From JAGPUQ01 sp963708735 (GTDB lineage Bacteria; Pseudomonadota; Gammaproteobacteria; Pseudomonadales; Porticoccaceae): a DNA stretch of 64,000 nt. A program made the translations under genes and the position numbers. The notes below the pieces were generated by a model. The model was not told the origin of the DNA. It made no database searches and was given only the letters and a program-made list of their open reading frames with translations. The stretch spans positions 62,001 to 126,000 of the forward strand of contig CAVPTW010000020.1 in assembly GCA_963708735.1 (NCBI GenBank). Reading direction: 5' to 3'. Each line of letters opens with the position of its first letter. Within the stretch, counting starts at the first letter, position 1. Below are positions 53,005 through 63,075 of this stretch, piece after piece.

Positions 53005-55920
53005 ATGACCGCCAGGGCCCACGCCGCCTTTACCCATGTCCGCAGTCGCCCGGTGCCCGCACTCAAACTCGAAGTGCAGGAATACCGCCACCTCCGCACC
53101 GGCGCCGAACACATCCACATCCACAGCGACAACCCGGAAAACGTGTTTCTGGTGGCGCTGCGCACCGTGCCCCAGGACTCCACCGGCGTGGCCCATATCC
53201 TGGAGCACACGGCGCTGTGCGGCAGTGAAAAATACCCGGTGCGCGATCCCTTTTTCATGATGATCCGGCGCTCCCTCAACACCTTCATGAACGCCTTCAC
53301 CAGTTCGGACTGGACTGCCTATCCCTTCGCCAGCCAGAACCGCAAGGACTTCAACAATCTGCTGGATGTCTATCTGGATGCGGTGTTCTTCGCGCGCCTG
53401 GACGCACTGGACTTCGCCCAGGAAGGCCACCGCCTGGAGTTCGCCGAAGGCGAGAATCCCGCCTCCGCGCTGGTCTACAAGGGCGTCGTGTACAACGAGA
53501 TGAAGGGTGCCATGAGTTCGGTCAACTCGATGCTCTGGCATACGCTGTGCAAATACCTCTACCCCACTACCACCTACCATCACAACAGCGGCGGCGATCC
53601 CGAGTGCATCCTCGACCTCACCCATAAGCAGTTGCTCGACTTCTACCGCACTCACTACCACCCGAGCAACGCCATCTTCATGACCTTCGGCGACATCCCG
53701 GCCCACGAGCACCAGCGCAAGTTCGAGGACCAGGTGCTGACCCGCTTCGAGCCCCTCGACGAAGTCATCGCGGTGCCCCGGGAAAAACGCTACCTGGCGC
53801 CGGTGCGGGTGGAAGAAGCCTATGCGCTGGACGAACCCGACACCGCGGAGAAAACCCATGTGGTACTGGGCTGGCTGCTCGGCCAGACCACGGACCTGAT
53901 GGCCAATATGGAGGCGCATCTGCTCAACTCGGTGCTGCTCGACAACAGCGCCTCGCCGCTGTTGCAGGCCCTGGAAACCAGCGATCTCGGCACCGCGCCC
54001 TCGCCCCTGTGCGGCCTCGACGACTCGCATCTGGAACTGCTGTTCGTGTGCGGCCTGGAAGGCTCCGAGCCCGAACACGCCGCCGCCGTCGAGGAATTGG
54101 TACTCACCACGCTGCAAGCGGTTGCCGAGCAGGGTGTGCCGGCCGACCAGGTCGAGGCCGCGCTGCATCAGCTCGAGCTCAAGCAGCGCGAGATCGGCGG
54201 CGACGGCTACCCTTACGGTTTGCAGCTGATCCTCACCTCCCTCGCCAGCGCCACCCACCGCGGCGATCCCGCCGCCCTGCTGGACCTGGATCCGGTGCTG
54301 GCCGAACTGCGCACCCGCATCAAGGATCCCGATTACATCAAACGCCTGGCGCAGCAACTGCTGCGCGACAACCTGCACCGGGTGCGCCTGACGTTGCGCC
54401 CCGATACGGAAATATCGGCGCGCCGCGAAGCCGTCGAGAAACAGCAGCTCGCGGCCATCCGGGCCAGTCTCGATGCCACCCAGGAACAGGCACTGGTGGA
54501 ACAGGCGCGCGCGCTCGCTGCACGCCAGGCTCGTATCGATGACGAAAGTATCCTGCCCAAGGTAGAACTCGCCGACGTGCCGCCGGAGATGGCCTATGTT
54601 GCGGCGGCCAATCGCATCGCCACACCCATGCCACTGACCAGCTACGGCGTGGGCACCAACGGCCTGGTCTACCAGCAGCTGATTCTGGAACTGCCCCAAC
54701 TCGACGAGACGCAGACCGACCTGCTGCCGATCTACGCCAGCTGCCTGCCGGAGCTCGGCGTCGGCGCGCGCGACTACCTCGCCACCCAGCGCTGGCAGGC
54801 GGCGGTGAGCGGCGGCGTCAACGCCTACGCCAGCGTGCGCGGGCTGCCCGAGGATGCCCAGGCGCTGCGCGGCCATCTGGTGCTGTCCACCAAGGGGCTT
54901 GCCGTCAACCAGCAGGAACTGACCCGCCTGCTGGACACCACCCTCAATCAGGTGCGCTTCGACGAACTGCCGCGCCTCCGCGACCTGATCGCCCAGATGC
55001 GCGCGCGCATGGAGGCCAGCGTCACCGGCAACGGCCACGGCCTGGCGATGGCCGCAGCCGCGGCGCGCTTCAGCAACGGCGCGCTGCTCAACCACCGCTG
55101 GGGCGGTCTGGACGGCATCCGCGCCATCAAGGCACTCGACGCGAGACTGAATGATCCGGAAAAGCTGGCGGACCTGGGGCGGCAACTGGCAGAGCTGCAT
55201 TCCCTGATCCGCGCAGCGCCACGGCAATGCCTGCTGGTCGCCGAGCCCGAACATCTGGCTGAATTCGAGGCGCGCTTTCTGGCGCACGTTTCGCCCGCAC
55301 CCGGCACCGCACACACCGGGTTCAGCCGCCCGGCGCTGTGCGAACCCAGCAATGAGCTCTGGACCACCAGCACCCAGGTCAATTTCTGCGCCCGCGCCTA
55401 TCCCACGGTGCCCATGGAACACGCCGATGCCGCGCCCCTCAGTGTGCTCGGCGGCTTTCTGCGCAATGGGTTCCTGCACACCGCGATCCGGGAAAAAGGC
55501 GGTGCCTACGGCGGCGGCGCGAGCCAGGAAAGCTCCATCGCGGCGTTCCGGTTCTATTCCTACCGCGACCCCCGCCTCGCCGACACCCTCGCCGATTTCG
55601 ACCGCGCGCTCGCCTGGCTCGCCACGGAACGCCACGAACCCCAGCGGGTGGAGGAAGCCATCCTGGGAGTCATCGGTGGCATCGACAAACCCGGCTCGCC
55701 CGCCGGCGAGGCCAAGCAGACGTTTCATGCCGAGCTCCATGGCCGCGATCGCACGCGCCGCGAGCGCTTCCGCAATCGGGTGTTGCAGGTCGGACTCGCG
55801 GACTTGCAGCGGGTCGCCGCCACCTACCTGCGGCCCGAGCGCGCCAGCACCGCGGTGATCACCGCTCCGGATCGGGCCGAACAGCTCGCGGCGCTCAACC
55901 TCAACCCGATATCCCTCTGA
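53005..55920 (+). CDS. M16C metallopeptidase (presequence protease PreP-like)
   Basis: 971 residues in four homologous domains. Inverted zinc motif HILEH near residues 64-68 with downstream Glu in YNEMKGAMSS near 163; M16C-associated domain in the centre; inactive C-terminal half with REKGGAYGGGA near 490 residues later, the substrate-binding RY-like region. Degrades free peptides up to about 65 residues inside a closing chamber. Length matches PreP. Next gene cmoA is 14 bases downstream. Confidence 0.92.
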   Translation: MTARAHAAFTHVRSRPVPALKLEVQEYRHLRTGAEHIHIHSDNPENVFLVALRTVPQDSTGVAHILEHTALCGSEKYPVRDPFFMMIRRSLNTFMNAFTSSDWTAYPFASQNRKDFNNLLDVYLDAVFFARLDALDFAQEGHRLEFAEGENPASALVYKGVVYNEMKGAMSSVNSMLWHTLCKYLYPTTTYHHNSGGDPECILDLTHKQLLDFYRTHYHPSNAIFMTFGDIPAHEHQRKFEDQVLTRFEPLDEVIAVPREKRYLAPVRVEEAYALDEPDTAEKTHVVLGWLLGQTTDLMANMEAHLLNSVLLDNSASPLLQALETSDLGTAPSPLCGLDDSHLELLFVCGLEGSEPEHAAAVEELVLTTLQAVAEQGVPADQVEAALHQLELKQREIGGDGYPYGLQLILTSLASATHRGDPAALLDLDPVLAELRTRIKDPDYIKRLAQQLLRDNLHRVRLTLRPDTEISARREAVEKQQLAAIRASLDATQEQALVEQARALAARQARIDDESILPKVELADVPPEMAYVAAANRIATPMPLTSYGVGTNGLVYQQLILELPQLDETQTDLLPIYASCLPELGVGARDYLATQRWQAAVSGGVNAYASVRGLPEDAQALRGHLVLSTKGLAVNQQELTRLLDTTLNQVRFDELPRLRDLIAQMRARMEASVTGNGHGLAMAAAAARFSNGALLNHRWGGLDGIRAIKALDARLNDPEKLADLGRQLAELHSLIRAAPRQCLLVAEPEHLAEFEARFLAHVSPAPGTAHTGFSRPALCEPSNELWTTSTQVNFCARAYPTVPMEHADAAPLSVLGGFLRNGFLHTAIREKGGAYGGGASQESSIAAFRFYSYRDPRLADTLADFDRALAWLATERHEPQRVEEAILGVIGGIDKPGSPAGEAKQTFHAELHGRDRTRRERFRNRVLQVGLADLQRVAATYLRPERASTAVITAPDRAEQLAALNLNPISL

Positions 55921-55934
55921 GCCCTGCGTCTGCC

Positions 55935-56663
55935 GTGAGCGAACGCGACCAGCTCTTCGCCCGACCGCTCGCCGAGATCGCGGGATTCCGCTTCGACCAC
56001 GAGGTCGTCGCGGTCTTCCCGGACATGATCCGGCGCTCGGTGCCAGGCTACGAAACCATGGTCGCCATGACCGGGACGATCGCCGAGCGCTACGCCCTGC
56101 CCGGCACCCACTGCTACGACCTGGGCTGCTCCCTGGGCGCCTCGACACTGGCCCTGCGCCGGGGCATCGGCACGCGCGACTGCACCATCATCGCCGCCGA
56201 CAACGCCCCCGCCATGATCGAGCGCTGCCGGGCCGTGATCGCCGCGGACAGCGCGCCCGCGCCGGTCGAGCTGCGCCTTGGCGATGTGCGCGACATCCGC
56301 TTCGAGAACGCCTCGGTGGTGGTGTTGAACTTCACCCTGCAATTCATTCCGCCGGCGGATCGCGGCGCCCTCATCACCGCGATCGGCGCGGGCCTGGTGC
56401 CCGGTGGCGTGCTGGTGCTGTCCGAAAAAATCGCCTTCGCCGATCCGGGCCTCGACGCGCTGATGACCGACCTCCACCACGCCTTCAAGCGCGCCAACGG
56501 CTACAGCGAACTCGAGGTCAGCCAGAAACGCACGGCGCTCGAAAACGTGCTGGTACCCGAGACGCTCGACACCCACCGCGCCCGGCTGCGGGATGCGGGC
56601 TTCGGAGCCGTCGATGTCTGGTTCCAGTGCTTCAATTTCGCCTCCCTGCTCGCGTTCCGGTGA
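55935..56663 (+). CDS. cmoA: Carboxy-S-adenosyl-methionine synthase
   Basis: 242 residues. Methyltransferase fold with CYDLGCSLGASTLALR near 65 and LNFTLQFIPPADR near 135; GYETMVAMTG and KIAFADPGLDALMTDLHHAFKRANGYSELEVSQKR are CmoA-specific. Makes carboxy-SAM from SAM and prephenate for the cmo5U34 modification of tRNA wobble uridine. Its stop overlaps the cmoB GTG. Confidence 0.95.
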   Translation: MSERDQLFARPLAEIAGFRFDHEVVAVFPDMIRRSVPGYETMVAMTGTIAERYALPGTHCYDLGCSLGASTLALRRGIGTRDCTIIAADNAPAMIERCRAVIAADSAPAPVELRLGDVRDIRFENASVVVLNFTLQFIPPADRGALITAIGAGLVPGGVLVLSEKIAFADPGLDALMTDLHHAFKRANGYSELEVSQKRTALENVLVPETLDTHRARLRDAGFGAVDVWFQCFNFASLLAFR

Positions 56664-57631
56664 CAGGCGCCTACGGGCCGCTGCTCGACGCCCTAGCCCG
56701 GACCCCGCTGCGGGACTGGGCACAGCAATTGCCGGCCCAGATCGCGCGCGGCCTGAGCCCGGAACGCTGGGGCGATCTGCCGCGATGGCAGGCAGCGCTC
56801 CAACGCCTGCCGGCACTCACGCCAGGCACCATCGATTTTCGCGCCGGGGTGCGGATCGGCAGCGCCGCTGACGCGAACGACGCGGAGCGCGAAAGCCTGC
56901 GCGCCGCGCTCATGGAGCTGCACCCCTGGCGCAAGGGGCCGTACGAACTCTTTGGGATCGACCTCGACAGCGAATGGCGCTCGGACTGGAAATGGCAGCG
57001 CCTGCTGCCCCATATCGAGGATCTCGCGGGGCGTCTGGTGCTGGATGTGGGCTGCGGCAACGGCTACCACTGCTGGCGCATGTACGGGGCGGGCGCGGCG
57101 CGGGTGATCGGTATCGATCCTTCCGCGCGCTTCGTCATGCAGTTCGAGGCCATCCGCCGCTATGCGGGCGCCGCGCCGGTGGACGTGCTGCCGCTCGGCA
57201 TCGAGGCGCTGCCGGCGGAGCTCGCGGCATTCGACACGGTATTTTCCATGGGCGTGCTCTACCACCGCCGCTCGCCCTTCGAGCATCTGCGCGAACTCCG
57301 CGAACTGCTGCGCCCCGGCGGCCAGCTGGTGCTGGAAACCCTGGTGATCAGCGGCGCTTCGGGACAGGTGCTGGTGCCCGAAGGGCGCTACGCCAAGATG
57401 GCCAATGTCTGGTTCATACCGACCCCGGACACATTGATTTCCTGGCTGCGCAAAATCGGCTTTCGCGACCCCGCCGTGGTCGATGTCACCCCCACCACGA
57501 CCGCCGAACAGCGCGCCACAGACTGGATGCGCTTCGAATCGCTGGCCGATTTTCTCGACCCCGAAAACCCGCGACTGACACGGGAGGGCCATCCGGCGCC
57601 GCTGCGCGCGGTGTTCATCGCATCCGCCTGA
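56660..57631 (+). CDS. cmoB: tRNA U34 carboxymethyltransferase
   Basis: 323 residues from a GTG overlapping the cmoA stop (GTGA), exactly the E. coli CmoB length. WRKGPYELFGIDLDSEWRSDWKW, LDVGCGNGYHCWRM (SAM motif), FSMGVLYHRRSPFEHL and ISWLRKIGFRD are CmoB signatures. Transfers the carboxymethyl group from carboxy-SAM to hydroxyuridine 34 of tRNA. Confidence 0.95.
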   Translation: MTGAYGPLLDALARTPLRDWAQQLPAQIARGLSPERWGDLPRWQAALQRLPALTPGTIDFRAGVRIGSAADANDAERESLRAALMELHPWRKGPYELFGIDLDSEWRSDWKWQRLLPHIEDLAGRLVLDVGCGNGYHCWRMYGAGAARVIGIDPSARFVMQFEAIRRYAGAAPVDVLPLGIEALPAELAAFDTVFSMGVLYHRRSPFEHLRELRELLRPGGQLVLETLVISGASGQVLVPEGRYAKMANVWFIPTPDTLISWLRKIGFRDPAVVDVTPTTTAEQRATDWMRFESLADFLDPENPRLTREGHPAPLRAVFIASA

Positions 57632-57704
57632 AGCGCCGCACCACGGCAGAGCACGACCGGTTTTCTTGACCGCTTCCGCGCCCTTCCCTATAGTAGCCGC
57701 CCTC

Positions 57705-57781
57705 GCACCCGTAGCTCAGTTGGATAGAGTACCTGGCTACGAACCAGGTGGTCGGGAGTTCGAATCTCTCCGGGTGCGCCA
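57705..57781 (+). tRNA. tRNA-Arg (anticodon ACG)
   Basis: 77 bases including an encoded CCA end. Acceptor GCACCCG/CGGGTGC, D-arm with AGCTCAGTTGGATAGAGT, anticodon stem CCTGG/CCAGG with loop CTACGAA (anticodon ACG, read as ICG after deamination, decoding CGU/CGC/CGA), and T-loop GTTCGAATC. All four stems pair. It sits between cmoB and the convergent cysS. Confidence 0.97.
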
Positions 57782-57891
57782 GTTTCTTCTCCCTGTTGAT
57801 CATCTCCAGTTCGTCAGCCTCAGTGCTTGCCGGCTGAGGGCACCAAGACATCGCGCGGCATCCTCCCCACAACGACTTGAGCCAAAGCGCT

Positions 57892-59349
57892 TTACTCGCG
57901 CCGCCAGCGGGTTTCCTTGCCGGAATCCTCCAGCACAATGCCCGCCGCTTTGAGTTGATCGCGGATGGCGTCGGCGCGGGCGAAATCCCGCGCCGCGCGC
58001 GCCTGATTTCTTTCCTCGATCAGGTTTTCTATCCGCGACTCCTCGATAGGGGCTGTCCCTTCGCCCGCAGCGGTGACAGGGAATCCGCCAGCAATCCCCG
58101 GCGGTCGCCACTTGAAATAATCTTCAGGATCTTGCTGGAGAAGACCCAGAATCGCGCCGATCCCGACCAGCGTGCGCACCGGCTCCAACCAATCTTCACC
58201 GGCGCGCTCGCGCTGATTGATGGCGCCCGCAAGCGCCTGCATCAGCGCGATTGCCGCGCTGGTATTGAAGTCGTCATCCATGACTTCGACGAAGCGCTGA
58301 TAGTGCGCATTGCCCCGCATTTGTTCCGCGGTGAAGGGCGTGAGGGCAACCGGCGCGGCGCGGCCGATCTTCCCCCTGAGGGCGAAATACAGTCCATCCA
58401 GCGCGGCTTTGGCTTCGCGCAGATTGTCTTCGGAATAATTGATCGGGCTGCGGTAGTGGCTCGACAGCAGAAAAAAGCGCACCACTTCCGGATTGTATTT
58501 TTCCAGCACTTCACGAATCGTGAAAAAATTTCCCAGCGACTTCGACATTTTCTCGTCGTCCACCCGCACCGGACCCGCGTGCATCCAGCAGTGCACATAG
58601 GTCTTGCCGGTGGCGGCTTCGCTCTGGGCGATCTCGTTTTCGTGGTGGGGAAAAGGCAGATCCGGACCGCCGCCGTGGATGTCGAAGGTTTCGCCCAGGT
58701 GGCAGGTGGACATGGCCGAGCACTCGATGTGCCAGCCCGGCCGGCCCCAGCCCCAGGGGGAGGGCCAGCCCACAGTGCCCAGGGCCGCGGACTTCCAGAG
58801 CGCGAAGTCGCGGGGATCTTCCTTGGCTTCGTCCGGATCGACGCGCGCGCCGACGAGCAGCTCGTCGGGGTTCTTGCCGCTCAACTTGCCGTAGTCGGGA
58901 AAGCGCCGTACCCGGTAGTAGACGTCGCCGTTATCCGCCGCATAGGCGTAGTGGCTGTCCACCAGCGTCCCGATCATGTCGAGGATGTCGTCGATATGGT
59001 CGGTGGCGCGCGGCTCGATATCGGGCGGCAACACGCCGAGGGCGCGCTCGTCGGCATGCATGGCATCGATCATGCGCGCGGTCAGCGCATCGAAGGGCTC
59101 GCCGTTTTCGCTGGCACGGTTGAGGATCTTGTCGTCGATGTCGGTGATGTTGCGCACATAGGTGACGTCCCAGCCCTGGCTGCGCAGATAGCGCACGATG
59201 GCGTCGAAGCAGACCATCACCCGTGCGTGACCGATGTGGCAGTAGTCGTAGACCGTGATGCCGCAGACGTACATGCGGATCCTGCCAGGTTCGATGGGCC
59301 GAAAAGGCTCCTTGCGACGATGTAGCGTGTTGTGGATCTGGAGCGCCAT
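57892..59349 (-). CDS. cysS: Cysteinyl-tRNA synthetase
   Basis: 485 residues, class I. YVCGITVYDYCHIGHARV (zinc Cys and HIGH) near residue 28; zinc ligands continue in GWHIECSAMS and HHENEIAQSEA; KMSKSLGNFFT near 268. C-terminal anticodon-binding domain with ARDFARADAIRDQL. The residues after ILEDSG-type end (KETRWRRE) are typical. Starts 2 bases after glnS ends. Confidence 0.96.
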   Translation of the reverse strand: MALQIHNTLHRRKEPFRPIEPGRIRMYVCGITVYDYCHIGHARVMVCFDAIVRYLRSQGWDVTYVRNITDIDDKILNRASENGEPFDALTARMIDAMHADERALGVLPPDIEPRATDHIDDILDMIGTLVDSHYAYAADNGDVYYRVRRFPDYGKLSGKNPDELLVGARVDPDEAKEDPRDFALWKSAALGTVGWPSPWGWGRPGWHIECSAMSTCHLGETFDIHGGGPDLPFPHHENEIAQSEAATGKTYVHCWMHAGPVRVDDEKMSKSLGNFFTIREVLEKYNPEVVRFFLLSSHYRSPINYSEDNLREAKAALDGLYFALRGKIGRAAPVALTPFTAEQMRGNAHYQRFVEVMDDDFNTSAAIALMQALAGAINQRERAGEDWLEPVRTLVGIGAILGLLQQDPEDYFKWRPPGIAGGFPVTAAGEGTAPIEESRIENLIEERNQARAARDFARADAIRDQLKAAGIVLEDSGKETRWRRE

Positions 59350-59351
59350 GA

Positions 59352-61031
59352 TCAGCCTTGGTTACTCGTCGGTTTGGTGGAGGTGTCGCGCAGGGCGATG
59401 GTGCGGTTGAACACCAGCGCATCGCCGCTGTGGCGATCGCGGCAGAAATAACCCTCGCGCTCGAACTGAAAAGTCATCTCCGGAGTGACCTGCCCCAGGC
59501 TCGCTTCGCCCTTGCAGCCCATGAGCGCAACCAGCGAATCCGGGTTGAGGGCGGCGCGGAAATCGCCGTCGCCAGCATCGGGTTCCGCCGCGCTGAACAG
59601 GCGTTCGTAGAGCCGCACTTCACAATCGACGGCGTTTTCTGCCGCTACCCAGTGAATCACACCTCGGGGTTTGATGCCGGCAGGAGGATCGGCGCCCAGG
59701 GTGTCCGGCACCACGGAGGCCAGCACTTCGCTCAGGGCGCCGCTCGCGTCGCGCACCACGTCGTCGGCGCGGATCACATAGGCACCGCGCAGCCGCACCC
59801 AGTCGCCCAGCACCAGACGCTTGAACTGCTTGCGGGACAGCGCCGTATCCGTGCTGAAGTCGTCGCGGTCGATATAGAGGGTGCCGCCGAAGGGCAGTTC
59901 ACGCGATCCGAGTTCCGGCCGTTGCGGATGGTTGGCCAGATGCAGCGTCTCGACCTTGCCCACCGGCCAGTTGCGGAGGGTCACCTTGAGCGGGCGCAGC
60001 ACACAGAGGGCGCGCGGCGCGTTGTCGTTGAGATCCTGACGGATGAAGTGCTCGAACTGCCCCATGTCCACCACGCCGTCGGTCTTGGCCACCGCGAGGC
60101 TGTCGCAAAAGGCGCGGATCGCCGCGGGTGTGACGCCGCGCCGGCGCAGGCCAGCCAGGGTCGGCATGCGGGGATCGTCCCAGCCGTCCACATGGCCCTC
60201 TTCCACCAATTGCTTGAGCTTGCGCTTGCTGGTCACGGTGTAGCTGAGATTGAGGCGGCCGAATTCGTACTGGCGGGGCCGCGCCGGCACCGGCAGGTTG
60301 TCGAGCAGCCAGTCGTAAAGGGGCCGGTGATCGGCGAATTCGAGGGTGCAAATCGAATGGGTCACGCCTTCGATGGCGTCTTCCTGGCCGTGGGCGAAGT
60401 CGTAGGACGGGTAGATGTTCCAGCGCGCGCCGCTGCGGTGATGGGCCATGCGCTTGACCCGGTACAGCACCGGATCGCGCAGATTGATATTGGGCGACGC
60501 CATGTCGATCCTGGCCCGCAGCACCATTTTTCCTTCTTCGACCTCGCCCACGCGCATGGCTTCCAGCAGAGCGAGATTCTCGGCCACCGGCCGCTCGCGA
60601 TAGGGACTGTCGCGGCCCGGCTCGGTCAAGGTGCCGCGATAGTCGCGCATCTGCTCGGGCGTCAGCTCGCAGACATAGGCCTTGCCGGCCTGGATCAGAT
60701 GCACCGCCCAGGCGTGGAGCTGCTCGAAATAATCCGAGGCATAGCGCACTTCGCCACCCCACTGAAACCCGAGCCAGCGCACATCCGCGATGATGGCGTT
60801 GACGAATTCTTCGCTTTCGGTTTCGGGGTTGGTGTCGTCGAAGCGCAGGTTGCAGACCCCGCCGTACTGCTCCGCAAGCCCGAAATTCAGGCAGATCGAT
60901 TTGGCGTGACCGATGTGCAGATAGCCGTTGGGCTCGGGGGGAAAGCGCGTCACCACCTGCGTGACCGTGCCCTCGGCAAGGTCGCGCTCGATGATCTGCT
61001 GAATAAAGTTGCGGGGCTTGTCGGAATCCAT
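59352..61031 (-). CDS. glnS: Glutaminyl-tRNA synthetase
   Basis: 559 residues, class I. RFPPEPNGYLHIGHAKSICLNF near residue 33 (HIGH), DDTNPETESEEFV, YDFAHGQEDAIEGVTHSICTLEF, and VTSKRKLKQLV (KMSKS-like). Two C-terminal beta-barrels recognise the anticodon. Its presence means direct Gln-tRNA charging, as in gammaproteobacteria. glnS and cysS are transcribed together. Confidence 0.97.
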   Translation of the reverse strand: MDSDKPRNFIQQIIERDLAEGTVTQVVTRFPPEPNGYLHIGHAKSICLNFGLAEQYGGVCNLRFDDTNPETESEEFVNAIIADVRWLGFQWGGEVRYASDYFEQLHAWAVHLIQAGKAYVCELTPEQMRDYRGTLTEPGRDSPYRERPVAENLALLEAMRVGEVEEGKMVLRARIDMASPNINLRDPVLYRVKRMAHHRSGARWNIYPSYDFAHGQEDAIEGVTHSICTLEFADHRPLYDWLLDNLPVPARPRQYEFGRLNLSYTVTSKRKLKQLVEEGHVDGWDDPRMPTLAGLRRRGVTPAAIRAFCDSLAVAKTDGVVDMGQFEHFIRQDLNDNAPRALCVLRPLKVTLRNWPVGKVETLHLANHPQRPELGSRELPFGGTLYIDRDDFSTDTALSRKQFKRLVLGDWVRLRGAYVIRADDVVRDASGALSEVLASVVPDTLGADPPAGIKPRGVIHWVAAENAVDCEVRLYERLFSAAEPDAGDGDFRAALNPDSLVALMGCKGEASLGQVTPEMTFQFEREGYFCRDRHSGDALVFNRTIALRDTSTKPTSNQG

Positions 61032-61215
61032 CGTGGACCTTGCGCTGCCGGACCCGGGATCAGGCCCGTCTACTGGGAGGAATGCAGCCGGGGATTATAG
61101 CGGCGCCCCGCAAAACCGCGAACCTGCGGCGTGGGTGGAATAAACGGGGCGGAATTCCCATGCCCTCCCCCAGCGCTTATCATGCAGCCCCTAGCCAGCG
61201 ACCGGGCGCATTCCC

Positions 61216-61725
61216 ATGATCACTCTGCACACCAATTACGGCGACATCGACATCGAGCTGGATTTCGATCGCGCCCCCAAGACCGCCGCCAATTTTCTCC
61301 AGTACTGCCGTGAGAATTTCTACGCCGGCACCATATTTCACCGCGTCATTCCCGGTTTCATGGTGCAAGGTGGCGGCATGGACGCCAACATGCGCGAAAA
61401 GCGCGGCAATCCCCCGATCCAGAACGAAGCCGACAACGGCCTCAAGAACACCATCGGCACGCTGGCCATGGCGCGCACCAACGATCCGCATTCGGCATCT
61501 TCGCAGTTTTTCATCAACGTCGCCGACAACGGCTTCCTGAACCACACGGCCAAGGATGCGCGGGGCTGGGGCTATGCGGTGTTCGGTAGAGTGGTAAACG
61601 GCATGGCGGTGGTCGATGAGATCAAGGCCGTGCCCACCGGCAATGTCGGCCATCATCAGGATGTGCCGACCGTCACCGTCGAGATCGAGCGCGTGACGGT
61701 CTCCGACGCCTACAGCGACCGCTGA
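61216..61725 (+). CDS. ppiB: Peptidyl-prolyl cis-trans isomerase B (cyclophilin)
   Basis: 169 residues, cytosolic (no signal peptide). FHRVIPGFMVQGGG (catalytic Arg in FHRV), MARTNDPHSASSQFFINVADN and GYAVFGRVVNGMAVVDEIK are cyclophilin core motifs. Catalyses proline isomerisation during folding. lpxH follows by 19 bases; ppiB-lpxH adjacency is conserved in gammaproteobacteria. Confidence 0.96.
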   Translation: MITLHTNYGDIDIELDFDRAPKTAANFLQYCRENFYAGTIFHRVIPGFMVQGGGMDANMREKRGNPPIQNEADNGLKNTIGTLAMARTNDPHSASSQFFINVADNGFLNHTAKDARGWGYAVFGRVVNGMAVVDEIKAVPTGNVGHHQDVPTVTVEIERVTVSDAYSDR

Positions 61726-61744
61726 AGGAAGTCTTCCCTACTCC

Positions 61745-62488
61745 GTGACGGCGCTGTTCGTCTCCGATCTGCATCTGACACCCGAGCGGCCCGGGGTTAC
61801 CCGGGCCTTCCTCGATTTCCTCCACAACGCCGATGCGGACGCGCTCTATATCCTGGGCGATCTGTTCGAGGCCTGGGTGGGCGACGACGATGACGCCCCG
61901 CTCGCCCGCACCGTGGTTGACGCGCTCGCCGCGGCCCGCGCACGCGGCATCGCCCTGTATTTTCTCCATGGCAACCGGGATTTCACGGTATGGCAACGGT
62001 TTGCGCGCGAGACCGGCGCGCAACTGCTCAGCGATCACGAACGGGTGGAAATCCACGGGCGACGCCTGCTGCTGCTCCACGGCGATACCCTGTGTACCGA
62101 CGATGCCGCCTACCAGCGCTTTCGGCGCTGTGCCCGCCATCCCGCGACCCGCTTGGTCCTGCGCCATCTGCCGCTGGCGCTGCGGCGCCGGATCGCGCGC
62201 GACTCGCGCGCCGCCAGCCAGCGCCACAACCGCAATAAACCCGAATACATCATGGATGTGAATGCCGACGCGGTGCTGGCGGGGTTTCGCACCTCCGGCG
62301 CCGAGGTGATGATCCACGGCCACACCCACCGTCCGGGGCGGCACTGCTACCAGGTCGAAGACCGCACCGTCGAGCGGGTGGTGCTGGGGGACTGGACCAC
62401 GACCAGCGGTTGGTACGCCCGCATCGGTGCGACCGGTACTGATCGAACTCGACCGCTTTCCGATCAGTTCGCCGGCGGGCCCGAGTGA
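61745..62488 (+). CDS. lpxH: UDP-2,3-diacylglucosamine diphosphatase LpxH
   Basis: 247 residues from a GTG start. Calcineurin-like metal motifs: SDLHL (residues 7-11), LGDLFEAWVGDD near 37, LHGNRDF near 78, LLHGDTLCTDD near 113, and HGHTHRPG near 193. Removes UMP from UDP-diacylglucosamine to give lipid X in lipid A synthesis. The 3' end overlaps the convergent miaE by 25 bases. Confidence 0.95.
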   Translation: MTALFVSDLHLTPERPGVTRAFLDFLHNADADALYILGDLFEAWVGDDDDAPLARTVVDALAAARARGIALYFLHGNRDFTVWQRFARETGAQLLSDHERVEIHGRRLLLLHGDTLCTDDAAYQRFRRCARHPATRLVLRHLPLALRRRIARDSRAASQRHNRNKPEYIMDVNADAVLAGFRTSGAEVMIHGHTHRPGRHCYQVEDRTVERVVLGDWTTTSGWYARIGATGTDRTRPLSDQFAGGPE

Positions 62489-63069
62489 AAGCGAAACTCG
62501 GTATCCGGCGCCTCGATAAGCTCCCGCTCGCGCGCCGCAAACAGGGCAACGCGCTCAGCAATGTCACCGCCGACGGTTTCGGCAAGCTCGAGATAACCCC
62601 GGAAGTGACGCGCCTCGGAGCGCAGTAGCGACTGGTAGAACGCACCCAGCTCGGGATCGAGCCACGGGGCCAGCGCCGCGAAACGCTCGCAGGAGCGGGC
62701 TTCGATGAAAGCGCCGGCAATCAGGGTATCGATCAGGCGGAGCGGTTCCTCGACGCGGACCAGCTCGCGCAGGCCGCTCGCGTAGCGACTCGCGGTGAGC
62801 TGCCGGTACGTCACGCCGCGCTGTTCCATGAAGGCGACGACCTGCTCGAAGTGACGCAGCTCCTCCCGCGCCAGGCGCGACATCCGGTGGAGCAGCGGCG
62901 GGCGATCGATGTGGCGGTACAGCAAACCCACCGCGGTGCTCGCCGCCTTTTTTTCGCAGTTCGCGTGGTCTATCAATAACTCTTCGGGGTGCGCCAGCGC
63001 CGCCGCCACCCAGGCGGCGGGCGTGGCACAGGGGAGAAAGGCACGGATGGCTTCCAGCGCGACAGCCAC
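62464..63069 (-). CDS. miaE: tRNA-(ms2io6A)-hydroxylase MiaE
   Basis: 201 residues, a ferritin-like di-iron protein. Iron ligands appear in DHANCEKKAASTA, SRLAREELRHFEQV, AGAFIEARSCERF and LLRSEARHFRGYLELAE (E and ExxH pairs). Hydroxylates the isopentenyl group on tRNA A37. Convergent with lpxH and 6 bases downstream of a GST gene on the same strand. Confidence 0.94.
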   Translation of the reverse strand: MAVALEAIRAFLPCATPAAWVAAALAHPEELLIDHANCEKKAASTAVGLLYRHIDRPPLLHRMSRLAREELRHFEQVVAFMEQRGVTYRQLTASRYASGLRELVRVEEPLRLIDTLIAGAFIEARSCERFAALAPWLDPELGAFYQSLLRSEARHFRGYLELAETVGGDIAERVALFAARERELIEAPDTEFRFHSGPPAN

Positions 63070-63075
63070 GCCGCC